From: Pinus tabuliformis
Taxonomy: Eukaryota; Streptophyta; Pinopsida; Pinales; Pinaceae
Reading direction: 5' to 3'
Length of the DNA stretch: 64,000 nt
NCBI GenBank assembly: GCA_031772625.1
Contig: CM062805.1
Span: 517,308,102-517,372,101, forward strand
The notes below the pieces were generated by a model. The model was not told where the DNA came from and made no database searches. It saw only the letters and a program-made list of their open reading frames with translations. Numbering within the stretch: the first letter of the stretch is position 1; each line of letters opens with the position of its first letter. The translations under genes were made by a program, and so were the position numbers. Shown here piece after piece: positions 1-10,148 of this stretch.

Positions 1-962
1 GTCATCAAACAACAGCACTTCCAATCAGTTCTCCACCTGAAAACACTTCAAAACAGGCTTATTTTGGATCATGTCAGCTGCTCCACTAAGCTTCTGCGCT
101 GGAATGCAACTGTCCCTCCTTGTACCTGCGCTGGAAGTCAAAGTTAATGAAGGCTACCTGCGCTGGGCGAGATTGGCCAAGTGGCACAGTCATCCTGCAA
201 GGTGTCAACTGCCCAGGAAGCTTCCAAACTGACACTTGGTTCATCAGATTCGCCTTGTGATGAGTAAGAGGTACTTGATCACCATGTGTAACCAAGGATC
301 TCCAAGTGGACTCAAGAACTGAAGATTAACTGAAGAGGGAGAGGACACAAGGCAGCTTCATGTCAGTCTCAAGCTGACTCATCCTCTCTTCTTCTATCCT
401 ATATATAGAGCTCTTCTATGAGGTCTAAGGAGGCTAGAATTTGGTGTAAAGCAAGGAGGTGCTGTTGGATTACAGTTAGAGCTATTGGGTGATTGTTTTA
501 CTAGAGGTGAAGAGGAGAGTTCTTGCTGCTGGGGAGGTGCTGCTGGATTGGAGCCATCATTGGTTGTAACCTTCTCAGAACCCTGTTACTTCTATCAATA
601 AAGTTTTTCATGTTCTCCTATATACTTGTATTGCATTGATGTATTGTATTTACATGTATATTTGATTCACTCTAATCCATGCATCAGTTATGAGTACATG
701 TATCTTGTAGTTTTCTCTCTTGTTTTGTGCAGGATCTGTGTGTAGCTGGACCGGCAAAGAGAGCAAGGAGCTGGGAACAAGAGACAAAGAGAGAGGATCA
801 AGATCGACTAAGCGAAGGACACCAGGTTGGTTAATCATTTCTTCTTTCTCTCTGTACTTTCATAAAGGAAAACATCAAAGCTTTACTTTCAGTTGTTGCT
901 AAAGACTGTCACCTTTAGAGTAGGGATAGGGTCATCCGCATTGGATACTTTTCCCCACAACA
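1..962 (+). repeat. LTR-like promoter-bearing segment, truncated by window edge
   Basis: No convincing protein is coded here. A TATA-type box (TATATATAG) lies at about 400-408 and a polyadenylation-type AATAAAG at 597-603, about 200 bp apart, which is the usual R-region layout of a plant LTR. The copia similarity of the next element stops close to 962-970, where this segment ends in CACAACA, so it may be an LTR that landed in or beside that copia copy. The left end is outside the window, no partner LTR is visible, and the boundary is a guess. It could instead be a plain promoter plus 5' leader of some other transcript. Purine-rich text at 750-820 is unexplained. Confidence 0.35.
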
Positions 963-964
963 AC

Positions 965-3900
965 CCAGTGTACCGATATGGTGGCCTCCTCTGTTTGCAT
1001 TGTGATGTGGGTGCTCCCACATTCTCTCTAGCATCATGCATGAATCTGTCAGCCTCTATGGTGCGATTCCTTCTATCTCTGGAAGTCTTTGCATGAGTGG
1101 GTACTTCCACTCTCTGCTCCTGCATGTGGTTGCTCCATATTATCCCGAAGTTCTTTCTTTGGAGCTAAAATCTCTTCATTTGCATGTAATTGAAGCTCCC
1201 TCTCAAGGGAACATCTCATGGCCTTCTCTTCGTCGAACTTCACATCTCTACAAACCATTGTCATCCTGTGAGATTTCAAGTACACCCAATAGTTGTGAGG
1301 TGTATGAGTATACCCCACAAATATGCCCAATTCAACTGTTGGTTCTAGCTTTTTCCTTGCATCTTTGGTAACATGATAGTAAACTGATGAACCAAATATC
1401 CCGAAGTGTGCCACATCTGGTTTCTTATTTGAAAAATAATCTTCTGGTGTACTCATCCTGAGAATTCGATGAGGACTTATATTCTACACATATACAACTG
1501 TGTTGTATGTTTCATCCTACAAGTGCAATGGTAGGCCCTGATAATGTAACATTGCCCGTGAAGCTCCCACAATACTTATGTTCTCCCTTTCATCCACCCC
1601 ATTTTGTTGTGGGTTATGGGGTGCTATTAACCCCTGTCGAATTCCTTCTGATGAAAAAAAGTTCTTGAATTCATTTGACACATATTCTCCACTGTTATTG
1701 CTCCTGAGAGCCTTCACTTTCATATCAATGTCTTTCTCAGCAAGGTCTTTAAATTCAAAAAATTTAGAAAACTAGTTTTATCTTTCTTCTGCATAAAACA
1801 AATCTAGTAGTTACGTGAGAAATCATCTACAAATATTACATAATACCTATTCTTGGTCGTGGAGGCTGTAAAGGATGGTCCACACACATCTGAGTGAACT
1901 CTTTCAAGGATCGCTTGCACTCTATTGTCCTTATCATGTACTTCCCCAACGTACACCCTTTGCATGTATCTCTCTGCTCTAACGTACCCTTGGGAAGTCT
2001 TATAGAAATCTGCTGCATGATATTCAAAACTCTGTGGTGCAAGTGACCTAATCTTCTATGATGTCTCGACTCTGCACCTTCTCTGCTTTTGTGCTCAAAG
2101 CAACAAAAACTTCTACATCCAATTTGTAGAGGTTCTTCACTTGAACACTGATTTGCTTCACTTGTCCCGAGGCTATGTGATGAAATAAAACCTTTCCTTT
2201 GCTAAATATCACATTGTAGCCACGGTTCTTCAACATAACAACTGAAACCAAATTCTTCTTTAGACCCGGAACATACATGGCATATTTTAATGTGAGAGGA
2301 GAACCAAACTCCCTTTGAGAAGTAACAATACCTATGTCGGTCACGCTATACCTTCCATCATCTCCCATTTCGATGTCCATTTGGAGGTCCTTCTCCTCCA
2401 AGTCAATGAAGAATTCTTTGTTGCTGGTCATATAGAATGAGACTCCACTATCCAGATACCACACACTACCCATCAATGATGTCACCATGCAAGTGATGAG
2501 GGTGAAATCCAACTCGAATTGTGAAGCAAGAGCTTCAACTGCCGCTCCTCTTGAGGGCTTCTAGTCAGCCTTCTTGTGCGGACACTTCGTGGCATATTGT
2601 CCTAGCTCGTGACAGTGAAAACATTTAATCTTCGACAAGTCCTTCTTCATTCCACCCTGAATGGAATCTGATTTGGAGTGGGATGAATACCCTTTCCCTT
2701 TTTTTGCCTTTCCAGCTAAGGCACAATTCTCCTCATCATCATGCTCGGATGAGGTTCCATCTCTAGTGTTCTGTCGAATCTCTTCTTGCACCAAGTCAGA
2801 CCACAAATGCTCCCACTCTAGTAGCTTCTCCCTCCCATTTACTGAATCCTGGTAGTTGTGCCAGCTCTTGGGAAGGCCTAGAAGTGCTAGGCTGACCAAA
2901 TGATCTTCAACAACTATAACATCAACACTTCCAAGCTCATCTCAACATTGGGTGAACTTGGTCAAGTACTTTGGTATTGTGTCGCCCTTCTCCATTTTGA
3001 TTTTTTCGAGCTTGTCCTTCAGTGCTAGCTTCCTGTGGTCACTATTGTTTTGAAACAAGTCTGTCAAAGCCTTCCACATTGTATATGGAGTCTCCTTATA
3101 GTGGAGATTCGATACATTATGATCTTGAACTCCTTCTAGGATAATCCTTTCACCTTTGCAACACATTTTCTCCACTTTGCTAGATCTTGAGCATCAATTG
3201 GCTTAGGAATATCACTGTCTATGAATTCCTTTGGCCTGTTGTCTTCCAACACTGCCTCCATCATGTCCTTCCAAGAAATATAGTTTGAACAACCGTTAAG
3301 GGCATATTCGAGTCTCAATCCATAGAACTACATCTTGCTAACTCTGAATAATGATACTGCAAATTCGATTTCACTTGCAAAAGACAAACTTGTATTCTCC
3401 TCTTCTAGAGTGATTTCTACTCTGATGCCATGTAGAAATTCCTTATAAATTGAAACTGCTAATTGTAATCGACTAAAACAATAGACTTGAATCTACTCTA
3501 GTAAGTGGAAAAAATCAAACGATTGCGAAATCACGAAGCATACAAGAGAGAATTAAATCAACACATTACACAATGATATCTTGGGGAAAGCCACTACTAA
3601 AAACCCCTACTATCTGTAAATTGCATTATTCAAAAAATATGAGAAGATTACAATGCTTTTCTCAAGCCCGAGCAACTTGTGCATTATCTCTATCTGTCTC
3701 ACTGCTTCCTAGACAAGCCTAGGCCAATTCTTAACCAATTTTCTTCTTTCCCCAATCCTTATTTCCTTAGGAATTAGCCCCCTAGTAATTAGGGAAATTC
3801 CTCAAAGAAATTGCGCAATCCATCATAGGCATTCTTATGATTGCATGCACCAGCTATACAATTCGGATGATTATACAACTGATATTACACTATCCCTAAA

Positions 3901-4291
3901 CTCCAATCTCGACTGGGTAACTCTCAAATATGACATGCATGAGTTAATTGTGAGTGAGTCACTAGTTAACTGGTTGATCATTGTAGGAAACACCCCACTC
4001 CTAGACCTCCCACCAGTTCTTCTAACAGTTGGAACTAGTTTAACTCACTTTAACTCAGTTAAATTTCATTAATTAATTACAAATCAAGATAAAATCAACC
4101 AAGGCTCCTATAATTTATGAGACACTCTACATGACTCAAGTCAGACCCTCAACTCGAATTAACTAAGCCAACTAAATCAAATTAACTTAGTTAACTAATA
4201 CAAGTTGTCATGTGATGTGGAATTACAATTTTATTCCTAATTTAATTGAAGGACAAAATTAAATTAGGATTTTCTTGTTGAATTTTCAACA
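965..4291 (-). mobile_element. Ty1/copia retrotransposon fragment, copy A (5' LTR, gag, protease, integrase)
   Basis: A decayed copia copy on the minus strand. Read from the right it shows a 5' LTR (3431-4291), an initiator-Met type primer-binding site at about 3419-3430 (TGGCATCAGAGT on the minus strand), gag (about 3318-2560) ending in a CCHC knuckle CFHCHELGQYATKC, a protease with YLDSGVSFYM (near 2460), the pre-integrase region (2042-1836), an integrase core with SNNSGEYVSNEF (near 1700) and the integrase C-terminus to about 970 (GIFVGYTHTPHNYWVY). Reverse transcriptase, RNase H and the 3' LTR are not in this copy. It is the same family as copy B at 28945-33300, by shared gag, protease and integrase wording and similar LTR starts. 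Broken, with roughly six to eight breaks. Confidence 0.85.
3431..4291 (-). repeat. 5' LTR of copia copy A
   Basis: About 861 bp bounded by TG...CA (plus strand starts TGTAGAAATT and ends TTTTCAACA) and directly abutting the Met-type primer-binding site on its left. Its outer end, read on the minus strand, resembles the start of the LTR at 32551 (TGTTGA...CAACAAGAAA), which places both in one family. The partner LTR of this copy is not visible, so no age can be computed. Confidence 0.7.
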
Positions 4292-5047
4292 AAATAAAAT
4301 AGTTGAAATGAAAGAAATAGAAAACAAAAAGAAATACACACACCATCCACAATGGGTACACAATTTTCCCTAGGAAAACTTTATGGGAGAGAACCCAACT
4401 AGAAGGTGACACTGCTTTGTTTCTTTTCTTTGGCATGGAAAATGTGCAAGTACAAATAAATAGGTACTCTATGGAGTTATTTGAGAAATGTGGCTTGTAT
4501 GGTTGTTGTATAACCGTAACCCCCTCTATTTTTCTCTGTAACTTCCCACTCCTAGTTAATCTACTCAACTATGGAACAAAATATAATAGCATAGAATAGA
4601 ACCCCTACTTCTCCTAGTGGCATGATATTTAACATATCTTGTTAGCTAATTAAGGGTAAGGTTTGGATCCCTCAACCCTCAACTAGAGCTATGGGTTTGA
4701 GCCTTTTAGAATTTTCTTCAAAGTCCACACAGGGGAAGGTGCATATGCATGAGTAATGGGGGTTGACATGGCATCCACTTTTACCATGGTGGTCAACATG
4801 GTAGGTCAACTTGCATGAGGCATAACTTTTGCATACAAAATCCATTTGATGTGATTTTTTGCATTGTTTGAAAGTCTTTGAGTGTAGAACAACATCAAGG
4901 GGTATGGCACGAGTGAGAGTTTTAGGACCCCAGAAACTTATTTAATTCTTTAAAATGGCTCTGGAAGGTTTTGAGCCCCAATTTTTCAAATTGGAACCTA
5001 TCAATAAAAATGACCTTATAAGTTGATTCCTCCAACTTTTCCACTCA
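4292..5047. other. Intergenic or unassigned repeat DNA
   Basis: About 750 bp with no domain I can recognise. The short open frames here lack any family signature and codon structure. Around 4768-4830 there are repeated GTTGACATGG / GGTCAAC words that could pair, but no clear element ends. I see no promoter, RNA gene or coding region that I can support. Confidence 0.5.
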
Positions 5048-5050
5048 TTA

Positions 5051-5705
5051 GGGGAATTTTGATGTCTAAAATATGTCTCCTAAGGAAAATGATAAAATAG
5101 TTAAAATAATAAAATAAGAGATGAATTTTTAAAGTAAAAGAAAAGAAACTATATAATTTTTTTTTCAAGTTGTATTTTTGACTTATCTCCTTATAGTTTT
5201 ACTCAAATTTCAAGTGTAATATGCTCATTGGATGCATAATTAAATTTTATATACAACGAGTACTCATTTTGTGTACCTCTGATTAGACCCATATCGGAAA
5301 AAAATGAAATATATGAAAACAATGTGTTTAATTTCACATCCAATGTGTGCCTACTCTCTGTACTTCTGAGTAGACCCACATTGGAAAAAATTGAAAATAC
5401 ATGAAAAAGTGTGTTGAACACACTTTTTCCATGTATTTTCAATTTTTTACAATATGGGTCTACTCTGAAGTACACAGGTTGGATGTGGAATTTAATTATG
5501 CATTCTACAGGCATCTATAATTGAAATTTGAGTAAGGCTATAACGAGATAAGTTGAAAATACAATTAAAAGTAGTTTTCTTCTTTCCCCTCCAAAATATT
5601 TACCCCTGTGGATGACATCATCACCTTGAATCCTATTGGTTCTTTTAAAATTATTTTTTTAATACACGTTTTGTTTTGAGGTCCATTTTTGACCTCAAAA
5701 TTCCC
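5051..5705. mobile_element. Foldback MITE, Tourist/PIF-Harbinger type
   Basis: A 655-bp non-coding element with matching inverted ends: left GGGGAATTTTGATGTC, right (reverse complement) GGGAATTTTGAGGTC. It is flanked on both sides by TTA (5048-5050 and 5706-5708), the target duplication typical of PIF/Harbinger (Tourist) elements. The interior is itself a long inverted repeat: 5170-5415 pairs with 5417-5565 and a little beyond, with the centre at 5416 in GTGTGTTGAACACAC. Almost the whole element can therefore fold into one hairpin. No transposase is present, so it is non-autonomous. Arms show moderate mismatch, suggesting it is not recent. Confidence 0.8.
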
Positions 5706-5759
5706 TTAATATTGAACGCATTGAGATAAATTACAAATAATACAATCATTCAATTCTGA

Positions 5760-6560
5760 TCATACCTCCTCATTCAAAGAGGTTTTTGGTTCCCAAAAGC
5801 TTTATTGAATAAGATGAGGAAATTATTCCTCTACCTTCGTCCTAGAACACCATATTTCTGTGCTTGGATGTTGTTCTTTCAATCAATTATACCAAAAGTG
5901 ATACTACCCCTATCTTGTAGTTCTTGACATCTTCTACAAAATTGTGTCATATGCCAATTTTTTCTTAGCATCTTGTTAAGTACTATATGGTAGGACCTGC
6001 CTCTCCTCCTAGTCCAACATGGAAGGCTCATAGAGTTTGAGATTCTCCACATTTACCACTAAGTAAATGTGCATGTATGGGGGTAGCTTGAGTGTGTAGG
6101 CATTATCTTCTAAATTTTCCAATATCCCAAAAGGATCATACAACAAAGCCTTGATCTTCTTATTGGGACCATATGGTCTTTCTTGTTCAATTGGTAACAT
6201 ACTCTATCTCCCACTCTAAATGACTTCTTTGTTCTGTGTTGACAATTCCTAACCTTGTATTTCTCCTGTGACTTCTCCAACATCCCCTATACTTGTAAAT
6301 GGGTTTGCATAATCTTCTCATCATTTTTTTCTTATTTTAATACATCTCTTGTGAGGTCCTCCTCACACCTCCTTTCTTAACATATACAACATCCAAGAGT
6401 GAAGGAAACAACAATGCAACTTTCAAATGGGACTTACTAGTAGTAGTGTTGATTGTTTTTTTAAAAGAGTGTTGTACATAGACATATTTCATCCTAGGTC
6501 TTTGGATGCTTCTAATTGTAATCCCTTAAAAACTGCAACAATTTTTTTTTTGTGTTGATG
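5760..6560 (-). mobile_element. Ty3/gypsy integrase C-terminal fragment
   Basis: Minus-strand coding remnant ending in the post-integrase segment common to plant gypsy elements: RPYGPNKKIKALLYDPFGIL, then DNAYTLKLPPYMHIY, then VVNVENLKLYEP (about 6200-6010). Weaker upstream text (about 6560-6210) fits the end of the integrase core and its linker (HRTKKSFRVGDRV). Downstream of the frame (6000-5760) is probably the element's 3' flank. No LTR or catalytic core is visible here. Broken, several breaks. Confidence 0.7.
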
Positions 6561-6827
6561 TTAGTAGCTCGGGTAGGTACTTTCACACATATCTAAGTGT
6601 CTAAACATATGAAAGTCACCTAATTAACCTTTAACTTAAGCAATTATTTTACTAATTAAAGTAATTGACTTTTATAAGATATTGTGGCTTAATCTAATGA
6701 AATATAAAGATTATTTGTGTTAGTAAATTAGATAAATATCAACAGTTTGGAGATTAGGGTTGTGGATTCGGTCAATAACTCAAATGATAAAAGGAATGCT
6801 AGGCTAAGGGAGAAGTCATACATCCCT

Positions 6828-7673
6828 TGAGCACAAGACACAATTATATAAATTAATAGAAATTTGCTACTACTGATAAAATCGAACTGAAATAAAGAGA
6901 TTACAAATTTGCTTTACAATACTGTAGAATGGAAATCACAATTTTGGAAACACATGCAATGACATGAAACCATTAAAACCACAAGAACACAATGATTTTA
7001 CAGGGGAACTCAACTAGGAAAAACCCCTCCACTATTTTTCATTAATCAAATGAGAATGAGAAACTATCACACCCTGCACTGTAAAACTATTCTCCTACTG
7101 ACTGTCCTGCTCTGGCCAATAGTTAGTGAATTCAAGGCCCCAACTTTCTCTTATTTACTTCCGCAATCCTTGAGGAAATAAACTCCTAAAAGATAGGAGT
7201 TTCCTCCTATTTTCTTGTGCAATTTCCAAGGAATGATTCACCTTCTTAACTACCAAGCCTATACACTCAACTAGTATACAATTGATAACTACAATATGCC
7301 TTTTCCTCCACTCTAGTTAGGAAATTCAAATTCCATGCATGTCTAGGCTATTTTTATTTGATTAACTAGTTTAACTAGGAGATCACTAAGTTAACAATAG
7401 TTCTACTACTCAACTGACTCAACTAGCTAGTTGAGCTTAGTTAACTGAGTTCAACTAAAAACAACTGGACTAGATTATTAAATTTTAGCAATCATCACAT
7501 GCACAACTCTATTCCAAGCCTACAAACTTGAATTTTCTGATCTAACTACATGACAAGGCCATGTCACTCAATTTAACAACAATCCAAGTCATCTTACTGA
7601 TGTGGAGAATCAAATTACTAAATTTGACTAAGGCACAAATCAAATTTAGCCTATCTTGCTACATTTTCTAACA
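6828..7673 (-). repeat. Solo-type LTR, copia-like, related to the LTR at 3431-4291
   Basis: About 850 bp with the same order of word patterns as the copia copy A LTR: an AAAAACCCCTCCACTA stretch, AATTAGGAAATTC-type words, and a run of TTAACTAG/AACTGAGTT words in the outer third. The right end reads CATTTTCTAACA, a plausible LTR end read on the minus strand as TGTTAGAAAATG. The left end (TG at 6828) is a best guess. I see no internal domain or matching target duplication, so it may be a solo LTR or a fragment. Confidence 0.5.
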
Positions 7674-8690
7674 ACAATGATACTGAGATCTCAATGATTG
7701 GGTGAAGGAGGAATTCCATTCAAGTGTGCGGGGTACAAGGAAGGTGCAAGGGGAAGCAAGGGATATGCATATCAACCAAGAAATATTAAAGGACATATCG
7801 ATGGTCTGATCAACTGGATCAATTCGAAGTTTATTGTTTTTGTATTTGCCTCAATGGGCCATTTTCCTAGGAAGGGAGCTCTTGTAAGTTTTGAAATTAA
7901 TGAATGAAGAATTTGATTTGAAGAACATAAATCTCATGTTCATGTGATTGAGATTGGTATTGTTTAATTTTAATTTTGCTATTATATTTGTTAAAATCCT
8001 AGTTGTCTCTTTTATTCAGTTGATCTATGTAATAATTAATTTTATAGAAAAGAAATATGCTAGGTATTAATTAGCCATGTTGTAAGGGTTAGGAAATTAC
8101 ACAATCATTTATACCACATAAATATTTCATTACTAATTTATTATGTCATTATTTCATTATTTATTCTATTTCTAATGCTATTATTATTATTCTTTAGGTT
8201 TACTATTATATATTTAATACTAATAATTTATCATATTAATATTATATTCTAGGTATTATTCTAAGATTATTAGGTTAGGTTTTCTTGCATAGCTAACTTT
8301 CTTCCTCTCTTTTCCTTTCCTCCTCTCTTGTCCAACATCTATTGATTAGAATAATTTTCTCTTTCCTTTCTCAACCTTTTTGGTCCTAAAGATGAATCTA
8401 ATGGCGGGTTCAAAATGTTCACCCTTCTAAGATGAACAGTGTGGAAATTTTTCCAAGAAGTCTAATATAAACTAATTCATCCCATAGGAATCTCAAATAT
8501 GTAATTAACATGGTGTTGTAGCGGCTACAACTACCCTCCAAAATTTTTCCTTAGCCTGTTTTGGAGCCTCCTACCAAACTTTCACAACACCTTGTCTTGC
8601 TTCATCAAGTACTCAAGCTTCAACGTTTTCCTTGCACAAAGGCAGCCTGTCGATCACAATTTGATCCATTCCCCTCATAGGCTGTTCACT
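7674..8690. other. AT-rich unassigned DNA
   Basis: A 69-codon open frame at 7698-7907 (plus) matches nothing I know and is not supported as a gene. From 7900 to 8300 the sequence is strongly AT-rich with ATTATTATT and TATTAAT words. No element ends, RNA gene or promoter can be supported. Confidence 0.45.
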
Positions 8691-8699
8691 CAGACTTGG

Positions 8700-8990
8700 T
8701 CTAGTTGTAGGCTGAGAAACTTCCCCTAGAAAATTGCGCATTTCTAGAGGGAAACCAACCTTCCCTCCAAAAATTGCGCAATCCTGTCTGGAAGCCTGCT
8801 GGGCTCCAAGATTGCGCAATCCTGCCAGTGAACACTCCCAACAGGAATTGCAAAATTTTCCCTAGCAGGGCTGCTCAACCCATAATTTGCACAAATCTGG
8901 GCAGTAGTCAGTTGCTCTACCAAGAAATTGCATAAACCTCCTGGGTAGTCAGCCCAGATCCCAGCAAGAAATGCGCATTTTTCCCAAGCA
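8700..8990. repeat. Degenerate ~39-bp repeat array around TTGCGCAA (array 1)
   Basis: The word AAATTGCGCA or a close variant recurs near 8732, 8772, 8812, 8849, 8888, 8927 and 8969, giving spacings of roughly 37-42 bp. Between the cores lie CCTG/CCAGCAGG-type words. Several cores are the full palindrome ATTGCGCAAT. The period equals 13 codons, but no frame stays clean across both arrays, so I read it as non-coding. It lies in the possible first exon or leader of the unrecognised unit that continues to 18.4 kb. Confidence 0.6.
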
Positions 8991-9339
8991 GTTGAGAAAC
9001 TACATGCATGGGCAGTCCGGTTGACCAGTTCCACCTGAGACCAAGGAAAATTGACTTGTATGCATGCATGAATTTCTCTTCCCAAAATAAAAAAAGGCAA
9101 CATGCAAAAGGCGTCCCATGATTCAGGGAGCTATTTTTAGCAGCCGGAGGTTACATGCAAAGTTGTTTTAGAAACTTCCCTCCAAGTGTCGCTTTTTCCT
9201 AGATTTGTGGCATGCGCATCGTGAGATCAAACTTATTTATTTGACACATCAGAGCTCATTCATTCACATTGATCTTGGAGCTCTGACATCCCACAACACA
9301 TCCAAGACTCTTCGACACATCCGGCTCAGCTATTCATAG

Positions 9340-9669
9340 GTAAGTGGCCTCAACTTGTCATTTTCAGCATTTCTATCACTTTTTGTGTATTTGCTTGTGT
9401 GAGTGCCATTTGCTTGATTTCTTTGAATGCATGCTGTCATTTACATGTATTCTAGCTTGTCCTAGCTCTGTTTCAGTTTTCATTGCTATCTCACTGCTGT
9501 CGCATGCATGAAACTACTTTGCACGGACATTCACCGAACCGACGAATTGCCTCACCCACATGCATGTTGATCTGTTTGCTGAATCTTTCATTCATGTTTT
9601 GCATGCATTTTCAATCACTTTTGCTATCACTTTGTGTTGGCATGCATTCATTGTCTTATTTTCTTTCAG
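9340..9669 (+). other. Intron-like segment in the leader of the unrecognised unit
   Basis: It begins at ATAG|GTAAGT and ends with a T-rich tract and acceptor TTATTTTCTTTCAG, 330 nt later. The interior is T-rich and carries no coding signal, as expected of a plant intron. It lies between array 1 and array 2 of the ~39-bp repeats. The splice role is inference from sequence only. Confidence 0.5.
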
Positions 9670-9699
9670 TTGCCTATCAGTGAGTCGGGCCAACCTTGG

Positions 9700-10062
9700 C
9701 CCGGACTCTGCCTTCACCAAGGTTGCATTGCGCAATCTGGCGAAGGAAGGCTCTTCCTTCCTCTCCAGAAATGCACATATTTTCCCAGCACTAGCCTCCA
9801 GGATGTTTTACGCATTTTTGGAGGATAGTGACTACTGGCCCAGGAAATTGCGCAAATCAGTCCCTGGGCCTGCAGTCCTTCCCAGCTGGAATTGCACATT
9901 GCGCAATCCCAGCAGCTAGCAGCCAATCTGGATTGCACATTTCACAGATCTAGTAGCTAGTCCTTCCTCCCAGATAACCCAAACTTCCTTTTGCACAATT
10001 CTGGAAGCCAGTCACCCAGCCTCCCAGAAGAAATTATGAAATCTTGCTCATTAGTTTCCCAG
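9700..10062. repeat. Degenerate ~39-bp repeat array around TTGCGCAA (array 2)
   Basis: A second stretch of the same repeat, with cores near 9727, 9768, 9807, 9846, 9885-9896, 9932 and 9993 (for example ATTGCGCAATCTGG and GAAATTGCGCAAATC). It sits wholly inside the exon-like interval between the two intron-like segments (9670-10062). The spacing is again close to 39 bp, with more drift than array 1. Together the arrays suggest one original block interrupted by the 9340-9669 segment. Confidence 0.55.
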
Positions 10063-10148
10063 GTATGTGCTGTGTCATTCCTCAGATTTTCTTTGTTTTC
10101 ACTAATAGATTTCTTGCCATGCATGTTGCTTGTATCCAGATCTTTCAG
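10063..10148 (+). other. Short intron-like segment
   Basis: An 86-nt T-rich interval beginning CCCAG|GTATGT and ending in TCTTTCAG, the normal minimum size for a plant intron. It directly precedes the long worn reading frame. An alternative acceptor (TTGTATCCAG) lies 9 nt upstream. Splicing is inferred only. Confidence 0.45.

Noticed and set aside
1036-1371. 111-codon plus-strand open frame
   Set aside because: Antisense shadow of the copia copy A integrase C-terminus on the minus strand.
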